Shown: positions 26,183 through 34,029 of the stretch, piece after piece
Layout: every line of letters begins with the position of its first letter
Position numbering within the stretch: position 1 is the stretch's first letter
Assembly (NCBI GenBank): GCA_030602615.1
Contig: JAUVZM010000018.1
Location: 1 to 39,235 of the forward strand
Origin: a bacterium
GTDB lineage: Bacteria; Armatimonadota; Zipacnadia; Zipacnadales; Zipacnadaceae
Reading direction: 5' to 3'
Length of the DNA stretch: 39,235 nt
Notes under the pieces: generated by a model
Database searches by the model: none
What the model was told of the DNA's origin: nothing
Seen by the model: the letters and a program-made list of their open reading frames with translations, nothing else
Program-made: the position numbers and the translations under genes

Positions 26183-26338
26183 CTGGTGGAGCAGTGGCGA
26201 AGACAGTACAACACCAAGCGCCCGCACAGTGCTCTGGACTATCGACCACCGGCCCCGGAGGCGGTCCAGCCATGGCCTCCAGCTTCGGCTACGCCTCAGC
26301 TTCCGGCCATGGCTGCAGGGGCCCTGGGACTAACATAG
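26183..26338 (+). pseudogene. IS3-family transposase, C-terminal tail
   Basis: Fifty-one codons reading 'LVEQWRRQYNTKRPHSALDYRPPAPEA', ended by TAG. This is the invariant C-terminus of IS3-group OrfB integrase-type transposases (YN..RPHSALGYRPPAPE). Nothing upstream belongs to it: the nitroreductase fragment ends 15 nt before. A second, different IS3-type tail is at 29661-29815 on the minus strand. Confidence 0.8.
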
Positions 26339-26545
26339 CACGTGGTACCATTAATGGGGGCAGGCCACCCCGCCGTGGTGCGCCAGCAAGGTCCCTCAGT
26401 TGGGGTGAGCCGACCATCGGTGCCGTTCAAATCTCGCGTTCTTGCAGACAAATGACCAGCCTGGGGAGGAGTTAGTGTGTCGAGCAGAGAACACTAAAGT
26501 CAGCAAGAAAGCATATGGGGAATCTCGGGAATAAGGGATGATCCT

Positions 26546-27007
26546 ATGAACAAGGTGCAGACCATCAAACGACTGTGCGGGTCGTACATCAATAATGCCG
26601 GGATGATCGGCGCACTCTACGTCATCGTCCCGGTGCTAATATGGTTTGGGTGGGTGTTGGTGGCCGTGCCGTTCCGACCGGTGTACCTGCTGCGGCTTGC
26701 TGTGTGTATCATCGTTGGCGGAGCCGTCGGAGCCTTTCTGAACCGGCGTGGAATATCACTATGGATGATCAAGCATCGCTCGCCGAAGGGCCCGGCAACG
26801 CCTGTCGACGGCGCACTCATCGGCGGGGGGACGGGGTTCGGCTGTTGCTTGTTGCCCGCGTTGACCTCCTTTATCCTGACCAGCGATCCCGAGAATGCCC
26901 AGCGCTTCGTGATGGCGGCCTGGGGCGGAGCTGCCTTACTCGGGGGGCTGGTCGGCCTTGTGCTTGGAGCCATCGGACGACGGTACGTTGACCGGGAATG
27001 GCCTTAA
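26546..27007 (+). CDS. Small membrane protein, unknown function
   Basis: 153 residues with about four hydrophobic segments (~20-42, 48-66, 88-110, 125-145). Three short Gly-rich stretches (VGGAVGA, IGGGTGFG, LLGGLVGLVLGAIG) suggest helix packing. The ATG sits 8 nt after AAGGGAT. I recognise no family. It stands alone between IS3 debris upstream and a convergent damaged gene downstream. Codon usage looks like that of the neighbouring core genes, so it is probably a real gene. Confidence 0.7.
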   Translation: MNKVQTIKRLCGSYINNAGMIGALYVIVPVLIWFGWVLVAVPFRPVYLLRLAVCIIVGGAVGAFLNRRGISLWMIKHRSPKGPATPVDGALIGGGTGFGCCLLPALTSFILTSDPENAQRFVMAAWGGAALLGGLVGLVLGAIGRRYVDREWP

Positions 27008-27105
27008 GGTCCTTGTGTGCAAAACCTGCGTCCACACCGTTAAGAAACGTCACTGGTCGGAGGTGGGCGAGGACCTTTGGAAGAGAGAGCCATTTGACTC
27101 CTCGT

Positions 27106-27554
27106 CTACGTCCGCGGAGCCGGTATCTCAATCTCCCTGCTTGCTGAGACCTTGCCCTGGTACTCGCCCGAGTCAAGAGTTACCTTGACTGTGAACTTGC
27201 CCGTCTTGTCGCCTGCTACTCGCCCGGAGTACTCACAAACTCCGCCGCACCCAAAATGTAGGCCTGCGCTTTGGATTACCTTACCGTCTGGCCCCAGTAC
27301 GACCGATTTGCCTGCCGCACCCCTCTTGGGATACAGACCTACGCATTTGTACCCGCTCTCAGTCATCACGGATATCTCGACAGCAAAGTTGGGCCCACCG
27401 CCCTGTCCTATGTCAAGCGTTACATTGGCCAGTGCCCCGCACTCTATCTCTACGGTTTTGCGCTTCTTGAGCTCAAATGGTCTGCCAGCGTAAGCCACGA
27501 CGCCGCCGGTCGACGCGCTGTGACGGAGACTTCTATACCTTGCGACAGGTGCTG
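27106..27554 (-). pseudogene. Beta-sandwich-like domain without a start (possibly split from 27555-27722)
   Basis: A frame of about 120 good codons (from ~27513) reads 'STGGVVAYAGRPFELKKRK', 'LDIGQGGGPNFAVEIS', 'GFTV-like KFTVKVTLDSGEYQGKVSAS' (actual motif GKFTVKVTLDSGEYQGKV), with four cysteines (ECG, KCVG, FGCGGVCEY). This looks like an extracytoplasmic Ig-like domain. There is no convincing start or ribosome site. Upstream, the gene at 27555-27722 ends in a membrane helix and a TAG stop in another frame; reading past that stop gives 'QGIEVSVTA', which would join well to 'STGG' after a one-base shift. So this may be the outer half of a broken membrane-anchored protein. No family recognised. 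Confidence 0.45.
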
Positions 27555-27722
27555 CTAGGTGGCATATACAATGACCAGTACAGCCACCACAATAGCCAAC
27601 GTCAATCCAAGCGCAGAGCCAAAGCATCCTTGATCTACATTCCCCATCCCACAACCCCCTGGGCCGATGTCTGGCCCACTAATATCGTCCAGACTTATGA
27701 GCACTGGCTTTTCGTAGGTCAT
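27555..27722 (-). CDS. 55-residue candidate RiPP precursor (KP-leader, Gly/Cys core, hydrophobic tail)
   Basis: A short gene beginning MTYEKPVLISLDDISG, continuing PDIGPGGCGMGNVDQGCFGSA, then a hydrophobic helix (LGLTLAIVVAVLVIVYA) and a TAG stop. GGGGA lies 4 nt and AGGA about 15 nt before the ATG. The 'Y-E-K-P-V-L-I-S-L' start resembles leaders bound by PqqD-type recognition domains (PqqA begins with KPxxxxL). The middle has two Cys and many Gly residues. A PqqD-like gene and two radical SAM/SPASM genes lie about 4 kb upstream on the same strand, which makes it the best precursor candidate here. Against this: the hydrophobic tail is not typical, and it could be the N-terminal anchor of the damaged gene at 27106-27554. 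Confidence 0.5.
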   Translation of the reverse strand: MTYEKPVLISLDDISGPDIGPGGCGMGNVDQGCFGSALGLTLAIVVAVLVIVYAT

Positions 27723-27830
27723 CTTCCCCGTCTTGTCCTTTCTGGCAGGTTACTTCTACCGGGATTGCTCATCTATCCAGATTCCTCAAATGCCAACATT
27801 ACTCCTGGACTCGTTTGCGCGGGCTAGGTC

Positions 27831-27857
27831 ACAGGTGAGGAATATCCCTCACCTGTC
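27831..27857. other. Perfect 10-bp stem hairpin
   Basis: ACAGGTGAGG and CCTCACCTGT pair perfectly around a 7-base loop. No T-run follows on either strand, so it is not a standard intrinsic terminator. It lies about 110 nt upstream of the 55-codon gene on the minus strand and 150 nt downstream of the GHL gene, so it could shape or stabilise an RNA end between them. Confidence 0.5.
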
Positions 27858-27908
27858 CCCAGCGGGCCCGAGCGGCCGGTGACTCAGGGCGTTACCTCGA
27901 TCACGATA

Positions 27909-27928
27909 CGCAGATTAGTTTTGGGACC
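27909..27928 (-). repeat. 20-bp dispersed repeat, copy 2
   Basis: On the minus strand this reads ggtcccaaaactaatctgcg, one base different from the copy at 777-796. It lies between the GHL gene and the 55-codon candidate precursor gene, with no transposase remnant touching it. Confidence 0.55.
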
Positions 27929-28005
27929 CTACGGCCAAAGCCCACCGCTCGCAACGTGCTTTAGAAGCTGGCAGAAGGTACCTAGCGAATCGCACATTGA
28001 CTCTG

Positions 28006-29595
28006 TTATTGATAATCCAGGTGTATTTCAACTGCGGTGACAGTGACCGGACCCTGCGCCTGCGGTGCGCGCTGCGCCAGACGCAATGATACGTAGTTCC
28101 GCCCGTGCTCGACCTGCTCGGGCCTCAGGGCCATCATCACACTGGTGAAATCTGTGGGTTCCGGGATCCAACCTGGCCTCCCGTGCGTGGCGATACTCCC
28201 CTCCTCCCGCTTCTGCCAGAGCAGTCCCTGGCCGTTAAGCGCAATTGCCAGCGTGTCATCTGGGGCCAGGTCCTCGCACTCTATGCGCAACTCTAGCCGT
28301 GTGGGTGGCTGCTCGCCGGCGCCGGCAGGTAGGTCCAGTCCTACCAATATCGGGACTTCGACGACCTGGCCCTCAGTCAATTCGGCCGGCAGGACGCCGT
28401 GCAGGTAGTTGTGAGGAGACCAGGGCGAGGGCCGTGCCTCCAGGGTCTGGGGCCCATACTCGGCCACAAACATCACCGGCTTGAAACGCATTGCGTTAGG
28501 GTCGCCAATCTCTTTGAGCAGAGCAGTTTCCTCGTCGACCGCGAACCGGTGCGGATACCAATTGAAGGTGTAAATCCCGTCCGCGCCTTGGTGCCAGTAA
28601 TTCAGCGCCAACGCCCGCCTTAATTCCGTTGAGCGGGGTCGGTACCAAACGCCATCATAAGCTTCCAGACACGGGTAAATCAACACGCTGGTGTCCGCCG
28701 CCAACTCCTTGAATTCCTCCACTGCCACATCCCCCGCCCCCGCCCCCACAATCAGAATGTCCATCAGTCCCTCCTTGATCCAGGTCTGCACCTGGAAACC
28801 ATCCAACGAGCACGCCTCCAGGTTCTCGTCCACGCGCACCGCCAGTTCGATGGGACGGCCCCGTTCCTGCCCGCGCTGGTCAAGGTGCTGGCGCACCTCG
28901 CGCAGAAACTGGGTGAGGATGTGAGCATTTTCAGGTTCCGTGCCGGGGATAAAGTGCGGGAGATGCCGCATAAAATCAATCTCCATCCCGTCGAAATCAT
29001 ACTTCTGGAAAATCTCTTCGATAATTCTAAGCTTCAGCTCACGCACCTCGGGGATCGCAAAGTTTAGTGCCGTCTCAACACCGTAAGGGTGCCCCTCCCC
29101 AATCATCCATTCAGGGTGCTGTGCCTTAAAGGTGGGGAAGTGTACTGGACCCCAGGCATCATGGATATCGTTGAGGCGCATTGAATAAAACACATCAAGT
29201 CTGCGCTTGTGAGCCTCCTGGACCGCTATCTTCGGGGGGTCGTTGCCCTCCTCTATCCACCGCAGCAAGTCGTCTCGCCACGGCGGTAAGTTGAGGCCTA
29301 GCGTGCCCATGTGTGCCCCAGTCAATTCGAGAACATCGCTATCGTAGCTGGCGGTGTTGCCCCCGGAGCCATCATTCCAAAAGAGCGCGTCCACGTGACT
29401 ATCTTCGAAAGGTCCGAACATATTCTGCACATAGGTGTCCACACTTCCCTTTGCATCGACAAAGGCAGCCGCCGCATCACAGTTGAAAAGGACTCGACGA
29501 CGCTTAACTGGCGACCGCTCCCTCTGTCCCCTGACGCCCTGCGCATCTAGCAAGACCACCGCCACCATGATTAGTAATACTATCGTTGTTTTCAT
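28006..29595 (-). CDS. Secreted GHL-type (family-10-like) putative glycoside hydrolase
   Basis: About 529 residues from the ATG at 29595 (AAAGGAG 11 nt upstream; an ATG ten codons earlier would spoil the signal peptide). A signal peptide (MKTTIVLLIMVAVVLLDAQG) indicates export. A TIM-barrel-like region follows: 'DALFWNDGSGG', 'RRLDVFYSMRLNDIHDAW', 'EIFQKYDFDGMEIDFMRHLPHF', 'GADGIYTFNWYP'. The 'FDGMEIDFMR' strand end carries acidic residues as in hypothetical glycoside hydrolase (GHL10/DUF187-like) families common in Planctomycetota and Armatimonadota. The last ~150 residues form a beta domain. The substrate is probably a polysaccharide, by family and by its GH105 neighbour, but this is not shown. 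It stands alone, divergent from the GH105 region. Confidence 0.8.
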   Translation of the reverse strand: MKTTIVLLIMVAVVLLDAQGVRGQRERSPVKRRRVLFNCDAAAAFVDAKGSVDTYVQNMFGPFEDSHVDALFWNDGSGGNTASYDSDVLELTGAHMGTLGLNLPPWRDDLLRWIEEGNDPPKIAVQEAHKRRLDVFYSMRLNDIHDAWGPVHFPTFKAQHPEWMIGEGHPYGVETALNFAIPEVRELKLRIIEEIFQKYDFDGMEIDFMRHLPHFIPGTEPENAHILTQFLREVRQHLDQRGQERGRPIELAVRVDENLEACSLDGFQVQTWIKEGLMDILIVGAGAGDVAVEEFKELAADTSVLIYPCLEAYDGVWYRPRSTELRRALALNYWHQGADGIYTFNWYPHRFAVDEETALLKEIGDPNAMRFKPVMFVAEYGPQTLEARPSPWSPHNYLHGVLPAELTEGQVVEVPILVGLDLPAGAGEQPPTRLELRIECEDLAPDDTLAIALNGQGLLWQKREEGSIATHGRPGWIPEPTDFTSVMMALRPEQVEHGRNYVSLRLAQRAPQAQGPVTVTAVEIHLDYQ

Positions 29596-29660
29596 TGTTT
29601 GTCTGTCTCCTTTGCATGCCGGCAATCAATTTCTTGACCTATGCATAACGGCCAAGCTAC

Positions 29661-29815
29661 TCAAAGTCTACTTCTATTTCCACGACCGTGAGGGTAATCC
29701 TTCTCTAGGCCTGCCCCCGGGGCCGGTGGTCGATAGTCGAGAGCGCTGTGGGGCCTCACTGTATTATAATGCTTTCGCCATCGTTCCCTCAACACCTGCC
29801 TGCCGAGGCCTTTAA
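29661..29815 (-). pseudogene. IS3-family transposase, C-terminal tail (second copy)
   Basis: The minus strand reads 'RQVLRERWRKHYNTVRPHSALDYRPPAPGA', the typical end of an IS3-group OrfB. The rest of the transposase is missing. It differs in sequence and tail from the copy at 26183-26338, so it comes from another element. Its left border abuts the promoter region of the GHL gene, and its right border the fragment at 29900-30217. Confidence 0.78.
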
Positions 29816-29899
29816 AGTGTCGTGCAGAAGCAGAGAAAACAAGGAGGAGTCTCCTACGTTCGAGGCGAACAGTACTCTGCGTCTCATCATTCGCGCTGT

Positions 29900-30217
29900 C
29901 TGGCGCGGGACGCGGCCCTCCATGGACCGTTGCTTGAGGAACGGGGAGAGTTCCCAATCGCAACGATTGGCCCGGGCTTCGACAACAGCGGCCGCGGCCT
30001 GAAGAATCGGCGACTGCGGGACCGGCGCAATGGGGATACCTTCCGGGAGGATTTCGCCAGGGCCATAAAATGGGACGCCCCTTGGCTCGTAATCGAGACC
30101 ATCAACTTCTTCGAGGAAGGAACGGATATAGCCGAGACGGGGGAGTTTGGGGGACTGTATCTGGACATTGCCCACGAGTACTCAGCACAATTCAAGCTTG
30201 TGAGTGGAGGTGATCGC
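29900..30217 (+). pseudogene. C-terminal fragment of a GH99/WbsX-like hydrolase, in frame with GH105
   Basis: About 100 codons reading 'ERGEFPIATIGPGFDN', 'NGDTFREDFARAIKWDAPWLVIETINFFEEGTDIAETGEFG', ending 'YLDIAHEYSAQFK'. The '(W)LVIET.N.F.EGT.I...EYG..Y' pattern marks the end of GH99-like/WbsX-type TIM barrels (usually TWNEWHEGT.I.PS.EYG). Here W is replaced by I/F in the usual NEW(H) motif, and the barrel is missing upstream, so this is a dead fragment. Notably it has no stop and runs in frame into the GTG of the GH105 gene. An ATG at 29822 opens the whole frame, so a fusion protein of 466 residues is possible. Confidence 0.5.
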
Positions 30218-31222
30218 GTGTTGATCTCGGAGAGTGAAGGGTACCCTTTGGCGGACACTGGCCCCATCGCAGTGGGCAGACGGGTAGCAGGTTACGTGCT
30301 TGAGCGCCCAATGCGTCATGAGTATTACGACGCCTGCGCCAACTACGGGATACTGATCTTCACGGACGCCACGAAGGACAATGAACTACGCGACCGCGTC
30401 GTGGCTGCCTACCAGCCGTACCTCTCTGGCGAGAAGCAGCCTGCCGTAGGCCATGTGGACGACAACTTGTTCGGAATCGTGCCCTTCGAGATACACTGTC
30501 AGACGGGCAAGCGCGAGTATCTTCCCCTGCCCATGCATCAGGCTGACGACGAGTGGGAGAACCCTCGCGAGGACGGTCTGACGCCGTACACTCGCTGGTG
30601 GTTGGACGACATGTACATGGTGGGCTCTCTGCAAGCGCATGCGTACAGATCTCTGCACGACCGCAAGTACGCGGACCGCGGCGCTGGTTTCCTCCTCGCA
30701 TATGTTGATCTGCTCCAGCAGGACAACGGCCTATTCCATCACAGGACCGCGTGGCCTTTCTTCTGGGTGCGAGGCAATGGCTGGGCGGCAGCGGGGATGA
30801 CTGAGATGCTGCTCGCTCTGCCTGAGGGCCATCCGAAACGGCCTCAGCTCATGGGCGCGTACCTGAAGATGATGGAGGGGCTCGTGGAGTGCCAGGGCGA
30901 GGACGGCATGTGGCCTCAACTGCTGGACTACCCCTACGTTCGTCCCGAATCTTCCGGTAGCGGGATGTTCATCTTTGCACTGGCGACTGGAGTGAAGGAG
31001 GGGTGGCTCTCCGCAAGCCCCTATACAGAGGCAGCCGAGCGCGGGTGGGCCGCACTTGCGGAGTATGTGGACGAAGAAGGCCGGGTAAGAGAGGTCAGTG
31101 CGGGCATTACCTCTGAGACGATTAAGCCCTACCTGTGCAGTCGGCAGGCTCCGGTGGGCGATTACCATGGCCAAGCGGGAGTGCTCTGGGCAGCGACCGC
31201 CATGGTGCGTCTTACCGATTAG
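30218..31222 (+). CDS. GH105 unsaturated rhamnogalacturonyl/glucuronyl hydrolase-like
   Basis: 334 residues. The (alpha/alpha)6-barrel family GH105 (YteR-like) removes unsaturated uronic acids from lyase products of pectin-like sugars. Marks of the family: 'GHVDDNLFGIVPFEI' (~78-92), 'HQADDEW..P...GLT..TRWWLDDMYMVG' (~107-136) with the Asp pair equivalent to the YteR general acid, and 'WVRGNGWAAAGMTE' (~183-197). The GTG at 30218 is chosen because a near-perfect Shine-Dalgarno, GGAGGTGAT, ends a few bases before it (GGAGG to GTG 7 nt). No signal peptide is seen, so it is probably cytoplasmic. The gene ends at the edge of an IS1380 remnant on the opposite strand. Exact sugar specificity is unknown. 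Confidence 0.85.
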   Translation: MLISESEGYPLADTGPIAVGRRVAGYVLERPMRHEYYDACANYGILIFTDATKDNELRDRVVAAYQPYLSGEKQPAVGHVDDNLFGIVPFEIHCQTGKREYLPLPMHQADDEWENPREDGLTPYTRWWLDDMYMVGSLQAHAYRSLHDRKYADRGAGFLLAYVDLLQQDNGLFHHRTAWPFFWVRGNGWAAAGMTEMLLALPEGHPKRPQLMGAYLKMMEGLVECQGEDGMWPQLLDYPYVRPESSGSGMFIFALATGVKEGWLSASPYTEAAERGWAALAEYVDEEGRVREVSAGITSETIKPYLCSRQAPVGDYHGQAGVLWAATAMVRLTD

Positions 31223-31566
31223 CGGGGCTGCTGACGGCACGGTCTGTCTGCCGTAATGTGGACAGCATAGTGTCGCGGAGCGTACAACCCGTGATCGCAA
31301 GGTCGCTCAGCGTCGTTGGTGTCCTCATACCCCGCCAGGCGGCTGTAGAGTGCCTGCCTCAACAACCCTACTTGACCGTGTTGCACATTACGCCCCCTGC
31401 GGGTATCCACCAGCATAGAGCCTGCCAAGTCAGTTAACCCCAGGGCCCGGTCCAGTTCCCTAACAGCTAATAGCCCCGCATCCGAAGTCACCTTCGCCCC
31501 ATGGAACTGCAACCGTATCCGTCGGTCAAATTCTACCTTCAAATCTGTTGTTTTCCTTTCACCCAT
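31223..31566 (-). pseudogene. IS1380-family transposase, N-terminal fragment
   Basis: Begins 'MGERKTTDLKVEFDRRIRLQFHGAKVTSDAGLLAVRELDRALGLTDLAG', then 'DTRRGRNVQHGQVGLLRQALYSRLAGYEDTNDAER'. This is the unmistakable start of IS1380 transposases. An AGGGGAGAT ribosome site precedes it. After 'NDAER' the frame shifts and the rest is lost against the end of the GH105 gene. The central piece of a related transposase is at 540-790 on the other strand. Confidence 0.88.
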
Positions 31567-31772
31567 CAGGTATCTCCCCTGACGTAAGCTGCAATCGCCT
31601 GATGTTGCCTTGCTATCTATGTTTATTGACCCTCCCTCTCACTTCCTTCCTTGTTGATATGACAAATCCGGGTTCTATAGACCTGAACCGGGATCCCATC
31701 TGCACCTGAGCACTGACTGGCGGGCTCTCGGCACCCCCGTATTCGTCTACGCATTTGCGCGCCAGTGCATTT

Positions 31773-32933
31773 CTAGACTTGCGGCCGGATTCGGCTCTCA
31801 GGAAACAATCCCGCCGCACGCGCTGCTTCGCAATACCAAAACGGCGCGAACAGGTCCTTGCTCCGGTAGTAGTTCTGCGCAATGCAACTGCCCAGGCACG
31901 GTCCTTTCAGAAGGCAGTCGCCACAAATGCCCCCGAGACGGCCGGGAAGGGCCTCGCGTAGTTCCAGCAGCACTGGCGCGTGATTCCACACATCGTGTAG
32001 GCGGTCCGTGGCTGCGTGCCCGAAGACAAGGTCAGGTATTGTCTCTCCGATGCCACACAGGGCGTACGAGCCGTCGGCTAGAACGCCGAGGACACCGAGT
32101 ATATCGCAGACTCCACATTCCCCCTCATCCGCACCAAGCATCTTCCCCAGAGGCCGGAAAGCCAACGGATGGCTGTAGCAGACAGGCAGCTCGGTTGATG
32201 CAGAAAGAGAGCTTTCGATCCACTGCCCCAAGTTGACGAGCTCGTCTATGGTCGGTGTCTCCCCTGCGCCATGCATTCTCTGCCCGCCGCCGCTAGGTTG
32301 GACTATGTTGAACTTCACCGAGCCGGCACCCAGGGATTCCGCCAAGCGCACAACGGCCTGCAGTTGATTCTGGTTCCTGCGCATTATGGACATGACGATC
32401 TGGGGCCTGATTCCCGCCCGCACGAGATTCTGAATGCCGACCAGTGCAGCTTCGAAACAGCCGGGCACGCCGCGTACCCACTCGTGGGTCTCAGCGTCCA
32501 CACCGTCCAGGCTCACTGCCACAAACGGGTCCGCACAAGCACCAATCGTGTGGGCTATTGCCGGCGTGCACAAAACGCCGTTGGTTTCCACCACCAGGCG
32601 GAGGTCCTCTCTGGAAAGTAGATGCAGGGCCTTGTGAATCTGGGGATGGACGAACGGCTCGCCGCCAGTCAGCTTGACTCTCGACAGCCCCAAAGGCTTG
32701 CCCTGGTCCAGCACCGATTGAAACAGCTCCAAATCCAGCGAACGGTAGCTGTGATCGCCGTTTTCGTGCTTTGGGCCGATCCAGCAGTGGCGACAGCGGA
32801 GGTTGCACCCTTCGGCCACGTAGAAGTAGATCGAGTTCAATGGATACTCGCCGTTGTTGGCTGCGCCTAAAGCGCCGTCAGCCACTTTGGCGTCAGCGTT
32901 GCGTACCGGAGAAGCCTCATAATAGTTGGCCAT
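31773..32933 (-). CDS. scmF: Radical SAM/SPASM peptide-modifying enzyme, ScmF-like
   Basis: 386 residues from the ATG at 32933 (GGAGG 11 nt upstream); an ATG at 33002 would overlap scmE by 86 nt. The radical SAM motif is 'EGCNLRCRHCWI' (C43, C47, C50). The C-terminal SPASM region binds extra iron-sulfur clusters: 'GECGVCDILG', 'YALCGIGE', 'GGICGDCLLKGPCLGSCIAQNYY', 'WYCEAARAAG'. The 'IYFYVAEGCNLRCRHCW' start is that of ScmF of the SynChlorMet cassette, as I remember it. Such enzymes build cross-links or other C-C or C-S bonds on a ribosomal peptide bound by a PqqD partner. It overlaps scmE by 17 nt and closes the cassette; no precursor follows. Confidence 0.8.
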   Translation of the reverse strand: MANYYEASPVRNADAKVADGALGAANNGEYPLNSIYFYVAEGCNLRCRHCWIGPKHENGDHSYRSLDLELFQSVLDQGKPLGLSRVKLTGGEPFVHPQIHKALHLLSREDLRLVVETNGVLCTPAIAHTIGACADPFVAVSLDGVDAETHEWVRGVPGCFEAALVGIQNLVRAGIRPQIVMSIMRRNQNQLQAVVRLAESLGAGSVKFNIVQPSGGGQRMHGAGETPTIDELVNLGQWIESSLSASTELPVCYSHPLAFRPLGKMLGADEGECGVCDILGVLGVLADGSYALCGIGETIPDLVFGHAATDRLHDVWNHAPVLLELREALPGRLGGICGDCLLKGPCLGSCIAQNYYRSKDLFAPFWYCEAARAAGLFPESRIRPQV

Positions 32934-34029
32934 TGGGCAACCTGCCTCCGGCTTCGAGGAATCTTCTAAGACAGGCATCGGGGCTTGGATGGTTGTCATC
33001 ACCCAACATCGTGTAAGCCAGCGCCGGGCAGTTACCTGTGCAGTACTTGATGTATTCGCATTCTCTGCAGAATTCGAAGTGGCTCAACGGGGTGCTGCGC
33101 CGTCGTCGAAGCCTCTGAAGCTCTGGATGGTTTCGCCAGACCTCCCCGAGGTCATCTTCATTGATTCGCCCCAGCTCGATGTGGCTCAGTTGAGCACACG
33201 GAACCATGACGCCGTCTGCACGCACGGCAATATTGTACGTCACGCCGCCACAGCTACTAAGACAGCCGCCGCCGGGCACGTTTTCTCTCCTTTCTCGGCG
33301 CATTTGCTCCATCGCCAGCCAGCGTTCCGCTTCGGCCAGCGGCCCAGCAGTCGCGCTGATCCGCCCACCGTATTTCTTGTTGAGCTCCAGCAGCGTTTCC
33401 ATCGCCAGGCAGCGTTCTTCAGTGGTTAGCATCACTTGCTCGGCGTACTGGCGGGCACACCCCATGTAGGCGACGGAATTGGTTGAGAAGCCAGGGAGCC
33501 CCAGTTCTTCCAGCAGCAGGAAGGCGGTGGCTTCAAGATCGAGCACGTTCTGCCTGTTGATCGTAATGCGGGCATAGACAGCAACACGGTGCTTCTGCAG
33601 GCACTCGATCGCGGCGATGGCCCTGACAAAGCTTCCCTTCCCTCTGTTGGCGTCGTGCGTCGCCGGACCCGATCCGTCTATTGAAACCTGCACTCCGTCA
33701 CAGCGTGCGGTTGAAGCAATGAACGCCGCGGAGTGGTCGGTGATAAGCGTGCCATTGCTCAGGATCGTGAATCTCATCCGGTTGCGGACGATGCCCTGGG
33801 CAAGCTGTTGCAGATCCTCGCGAATGAACGGGTCTCCTCCGGACAGCGTGATACGGATGACAGCGCATCGGCCTAGTTCGTTGATGAAGCGAAGCCATTC
33901 TTCGGTCGGCAACTCCCCATGCACGTCACCTGCGCTCTCGAAGTGACTGCAGTAGGTGCACCTCAGATTGCATCTGTTGGTCACAGTCACAGAGACGGAT
34001 CTAGGGGTCTTCATTATCTGCATGGTCAT
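32917..34029 (-). CDS. scmE: Radical SAM/SPASM peptide-modifying enzyme, ScmE-like
   Basis: 370 residues. The radical SAM motif 'NRCNLRCTYC' places cluster ligands at C20, C24 and C27. 'LSGGDPF' is the SAM-binding GGE-like motif with Asp in place of the usual Glu. The SPASM domain has Cys at about 256, 260, 278, 321, 324, 330, 334 and 353 ('CRECEYIKYCTGNCPALAYT', 'SPDACLRRFLEAGG'). The PqqE-like layout and 'LPTEEWLRFINELG..' match ScmE of the SynChlorMet cassette, from memory. It starts within the last 29 nt of the PqqD-like gene and overlaps scmF, so all three are probably translated as a unit. Substrate peptide not identified. Confidence 0.82.
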   Translation of the reverse strand: MTMQIMKTPRSVSVTVTNRCNLRCTYCSHFESAGDVHGELPTEEWLRFINELGRCAVIRITLSGGDPFIREDLQQLAQGIVRNRMRFTILSNGTLITDHSAAFIASTARCDGVQVSIDGSGPATHDANRGKGSFVRAIAAIECLQKHRVAVYARITINRQNVLDLEATAFLLLEELGLPGFSTNSVAYMGCARQYAEQVMLTTEERCLAMETLLELNKKYGGRISATAGPLAEAERWLAMEQMRRERRENVPGGGCLSSCGGVTYNIAVRADGVMVPCAQLSHIELGRINEDDLGEVWRNHPELQRLRRRRSTPLSHFEFCRECEYIKYCTGNCPALAYTMLGDDNHPSPDACLRRFLEAGGRLPNGQLL

